Both the position numbers and the translations under genes were made by a program. Source: an uncultured Rhodospirillaceae bacterium (GTDB taxonomy: Bacteria > Pseudomonadota > Alphaproteobacteria > CAAGCB01 > CAG-977). Taken from it: a stretch of 15,656 nt of DNA. Shown piece by piece: positions 14,216 to 15,656 of this stretch (the stretch's first letter is position 1; each line of letters opens with the position of its first letter). The stretch covers positions 1 to 15,656 of the forward strand of contig USCC01000045.1 of NCBI GenBank assembly GCA_900553035.1, given 5' to 3'. Below the pieces are notes generated by a model that saw nothing but the letters and a program-made list of their open reading frames with translations, was not told where the DNA came from and did no database searches.

Positions 14216-15580
14216 ATGAGGATTTTAGTTTCACTGTTTATCCTGCTTCTGTTACCGCGGCCTGTTTCGGCCGAACTTTTTGCCGAAAACATCTTCATTG
14301 TCACCGGGGCTGAAAAGCCCGAAGAGATGGATGGCGTGAACATTCTGGGATTTGACGGCAATTCGTGGGACATTAAAAAGACCAGCACGATTCTTATGCG
14401 GACAGCGGCCGGTAATACGCCCGATGTCGTTGAAACGATGATCGAGCGCGGCGCGGACATTCATCTGAAAGACCCGAAAGGATGGACGGCGCTGTTTTAC
14501 GCGGCCGCATGGAACAAAGATCCCGGCGTCATTAACGTTTTCATTAAAAAAGGCGCCGACATCAACCAGAAGGATAACTCAGGGATGACGGCTTTGATGG
14601 CGGCCGTTATCGCAAACACGCCGGGAGTCGTCAAGGCGCTTTTGAACGGCGGCGCCGAAGCGGAATACGAAGCCCTGGGGACGACGCCTCTGATGCAGGC
14701 GGTTCTGTTTTCGGATTCCCCGGAAATCGTGACGGCTCTGATTCTTTCCGGCGCCAATCCGAATTTTGTTTACGGGCCGGGCATACCTCTGCTTGTCCAG
14801 TCCATTGTTAACGGCGTGCGGCCTGAAATCATCCGTGCATTGATTGAGGCCGGGGCGGACGTCAACCGTCCCACAAAGGAGGGGAAAACGCCTCTGATGG
14901 CGGCGGCGGCTCTTTCAACCCCTGAAACCGTCCGCCTGCTTCTGGAAAAGGGAGCCCGTGTCAATACGCCGGATGAAGAAGGGCGAACCGCGCTGTTTTT
15001 TGCGGTCGGAAACAAAAAGCACGGGTCGGAAATCATTTCTGTTCTGGCGGCGGCCGGGGCGGATGTTTCCGTTGAGGAAAGCCACGGGTTTACAGCCTAT
15101 ATGCTGGCTTTGGTTTTGGGCCGGCTGAAAACGGCGGAAGCCCTGTGGAATGTCGAGGGGAATCTGAGTCGGGAGCTTCAGAGTGAAGGCGTAACGACGT
15201 TGATGTTTACAGCGGCTTCGACGCTGGATCCGGGTGTTCTGTCGGATCTGGCATTCCCGCGGAGTCTTGAGGAACGTTCCAAAACCGACGGCTGGACGCC
15301 TTTGATGTTTGCGGCGGCTTCAAACGAAAATTACATGGCGGCGCAGACCCTGATTGATGCCGGAGCGGATGTGAACGCACGCGATAACAACGGCAATACG
15401 GTGCTGATGAATGCGGCCAAAAATTCCAAAGAACCGAATGTGCTTCTGATCCTGCTGAGTGCGGGGGCTTCGCTGTATGCCCGCAACACCGCCGGAAAGA
15501 CGGCTTTTGATTATGCGGCACAAAATCAGAACCCGGCTCTCCTGCAGATGTTGAACGATTACAGAGATGGCAAGTACTGA
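14216..15580 (+). CDS. Secreted ankyrin-repeat protein
   Basis: This is a 454-residue protein with a Sec signal peptide (MRILVSLFILLLLPRP, then VSA|E with cleavage after Ala19). After about 35 residues come roughly 12 ankyrin repeats of 32-35 residues filling the chain to the end. The recurring T-x-L-M turn is seen near residues 57, 91, 125, 157, 225, 258, 328, 361 and 395, with GADVN-type hairpin ends. Repeats at about 290-355 are degenerate (GFTAYMLALV; no GAD). Ankyrin repeats bind other proteins and have no catalysis of their own. With no transmembrane segment or lipobox it should be periplasmic or exported. The ATG at 14216 follows GGGGAG 3 bases away, a tight but good spacing. The partner is unknown and the next gene lies outside the window. 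Confidence 0.9.
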   Translation: MRILVSLFILLLLPRPVSAELFAENIFIVTGAEKPEEMDGVNILGFDGNSWDIKKTSTILMRTAAGNTPDVVETMIERGADIHLKDPKGWTALFYAAAWNKDPGVINVFIKKGADINQKDNSGMTALMAAVIANTPGVVKALLNGGAEAEYEALGTTPLMQAVLFSDSPEIVTALILSGANPNFVYGPGIPLLVQSIVNGVRPEIIRALIEAGADVNRPTKEGKTPLMAAAALSTPETVRLLLEKGARVNTPDEEGRTALFFAVGNKKHGSEIISVLAAAGADVSVEESHGFTAYMLALVLGRLKTAEALWNVEGNLSRELQSEGVTTLMFTAASTLDPGVLSDLAFPRSLEERSKTDGWTPLMFAAASNENYMAAQTLIDAGADVNARDNNGNTVLMNAAKNSKEPNVLLILLSAGASLYARNTAGKTAFDYAAQNQNPALLQMLNDYRDGKY

Positions 15581-15656
15581 TTCCTGTGAAGGACGCGCGG
15601 CGGAGCAGGGAAGAATATTTTTTCGGCCGGGGGCATCGTACTGCACCCGGAGGAGC

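Noticed and set aside
15581..15656. Possible start of a plus-strand gene (GTG near 15586)
   Set aside because: No ribosome-binding site is visible and only about 24 codons remain before the window ends. It cannot be supported.

Overview
This looks like a chromosomal stretch of a Gram-negative bacterium, most likely an alphaproteobacterium. The cytosolic amidase that opens with a SPNHNERP-type N-terminus and the neighbouring stand-alone prolyl-tRNA editing protein are the kind of genes found in that class. An RND efflux operon, lipoproteins with clear lipoboxes and a periplasmic ankyrin protein all imply an outer membrane. No rRNA, tRNA, CRISPR array, insertion sequence or integrase is visible. 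The taxonomic call is inference from protein resemblance only.

Layout. Positions 45-716 (-) hold an AmiD/AmpD-type amidase, divergent from a prolyl-tRNA editing protein (793-1311, +). A small TRL-family lipoprotein follows (1413-1736, +) and ends in a strong intrinsic terminator. Next is a complete, solitary phage-type terminase large subunit (1893-3203, +). It has its own candidate promoter, a hairpin-bearing leader and a downstream terminator hairpin, but no other phage gene is nearby. Convergent to it is a decayed outer-membrane protein gene (3249-3522, -), where the signal peptide and the C-terminal beta strands lie in different frames.

Positions 3631-9386 (-) are a compact three-gene RND efflux operon: membrane fusion protein, then inner-membrane pump, then outer-membrane channel in transcription order. 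Genes two and three overlap. A PoxB-type pyruvate:quinone oxidoreductase that lacks the usual C-terminal membrane-binding tail lies 90 bases upstream on the same strand (9477-11090, -). Upstream of that is the 23S rRNA methyltransferase gene rlmJ (11187-11963, -).

A divergent regulatory region (11964-12121) holds a perfect 12-base palindrome and a good sigma70-type promoter facing right. It drives a GH13 alpha-glucan-active enzyme (12122-14164, +), which ends in a strong terminator. The last gene (14216-15580, +) encodes a secreted protein of about 12 ankyrin repeats.

Most of the window is ordinary housekeeping, envelope and metabolic genes. The points worth a second look are the isolated terminase with its leader, the broken outer-membrane gene, the tail-less PoxB and the palindrome upstream of the GH13 gene. 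I do not see a convincing multi-gene novel system.
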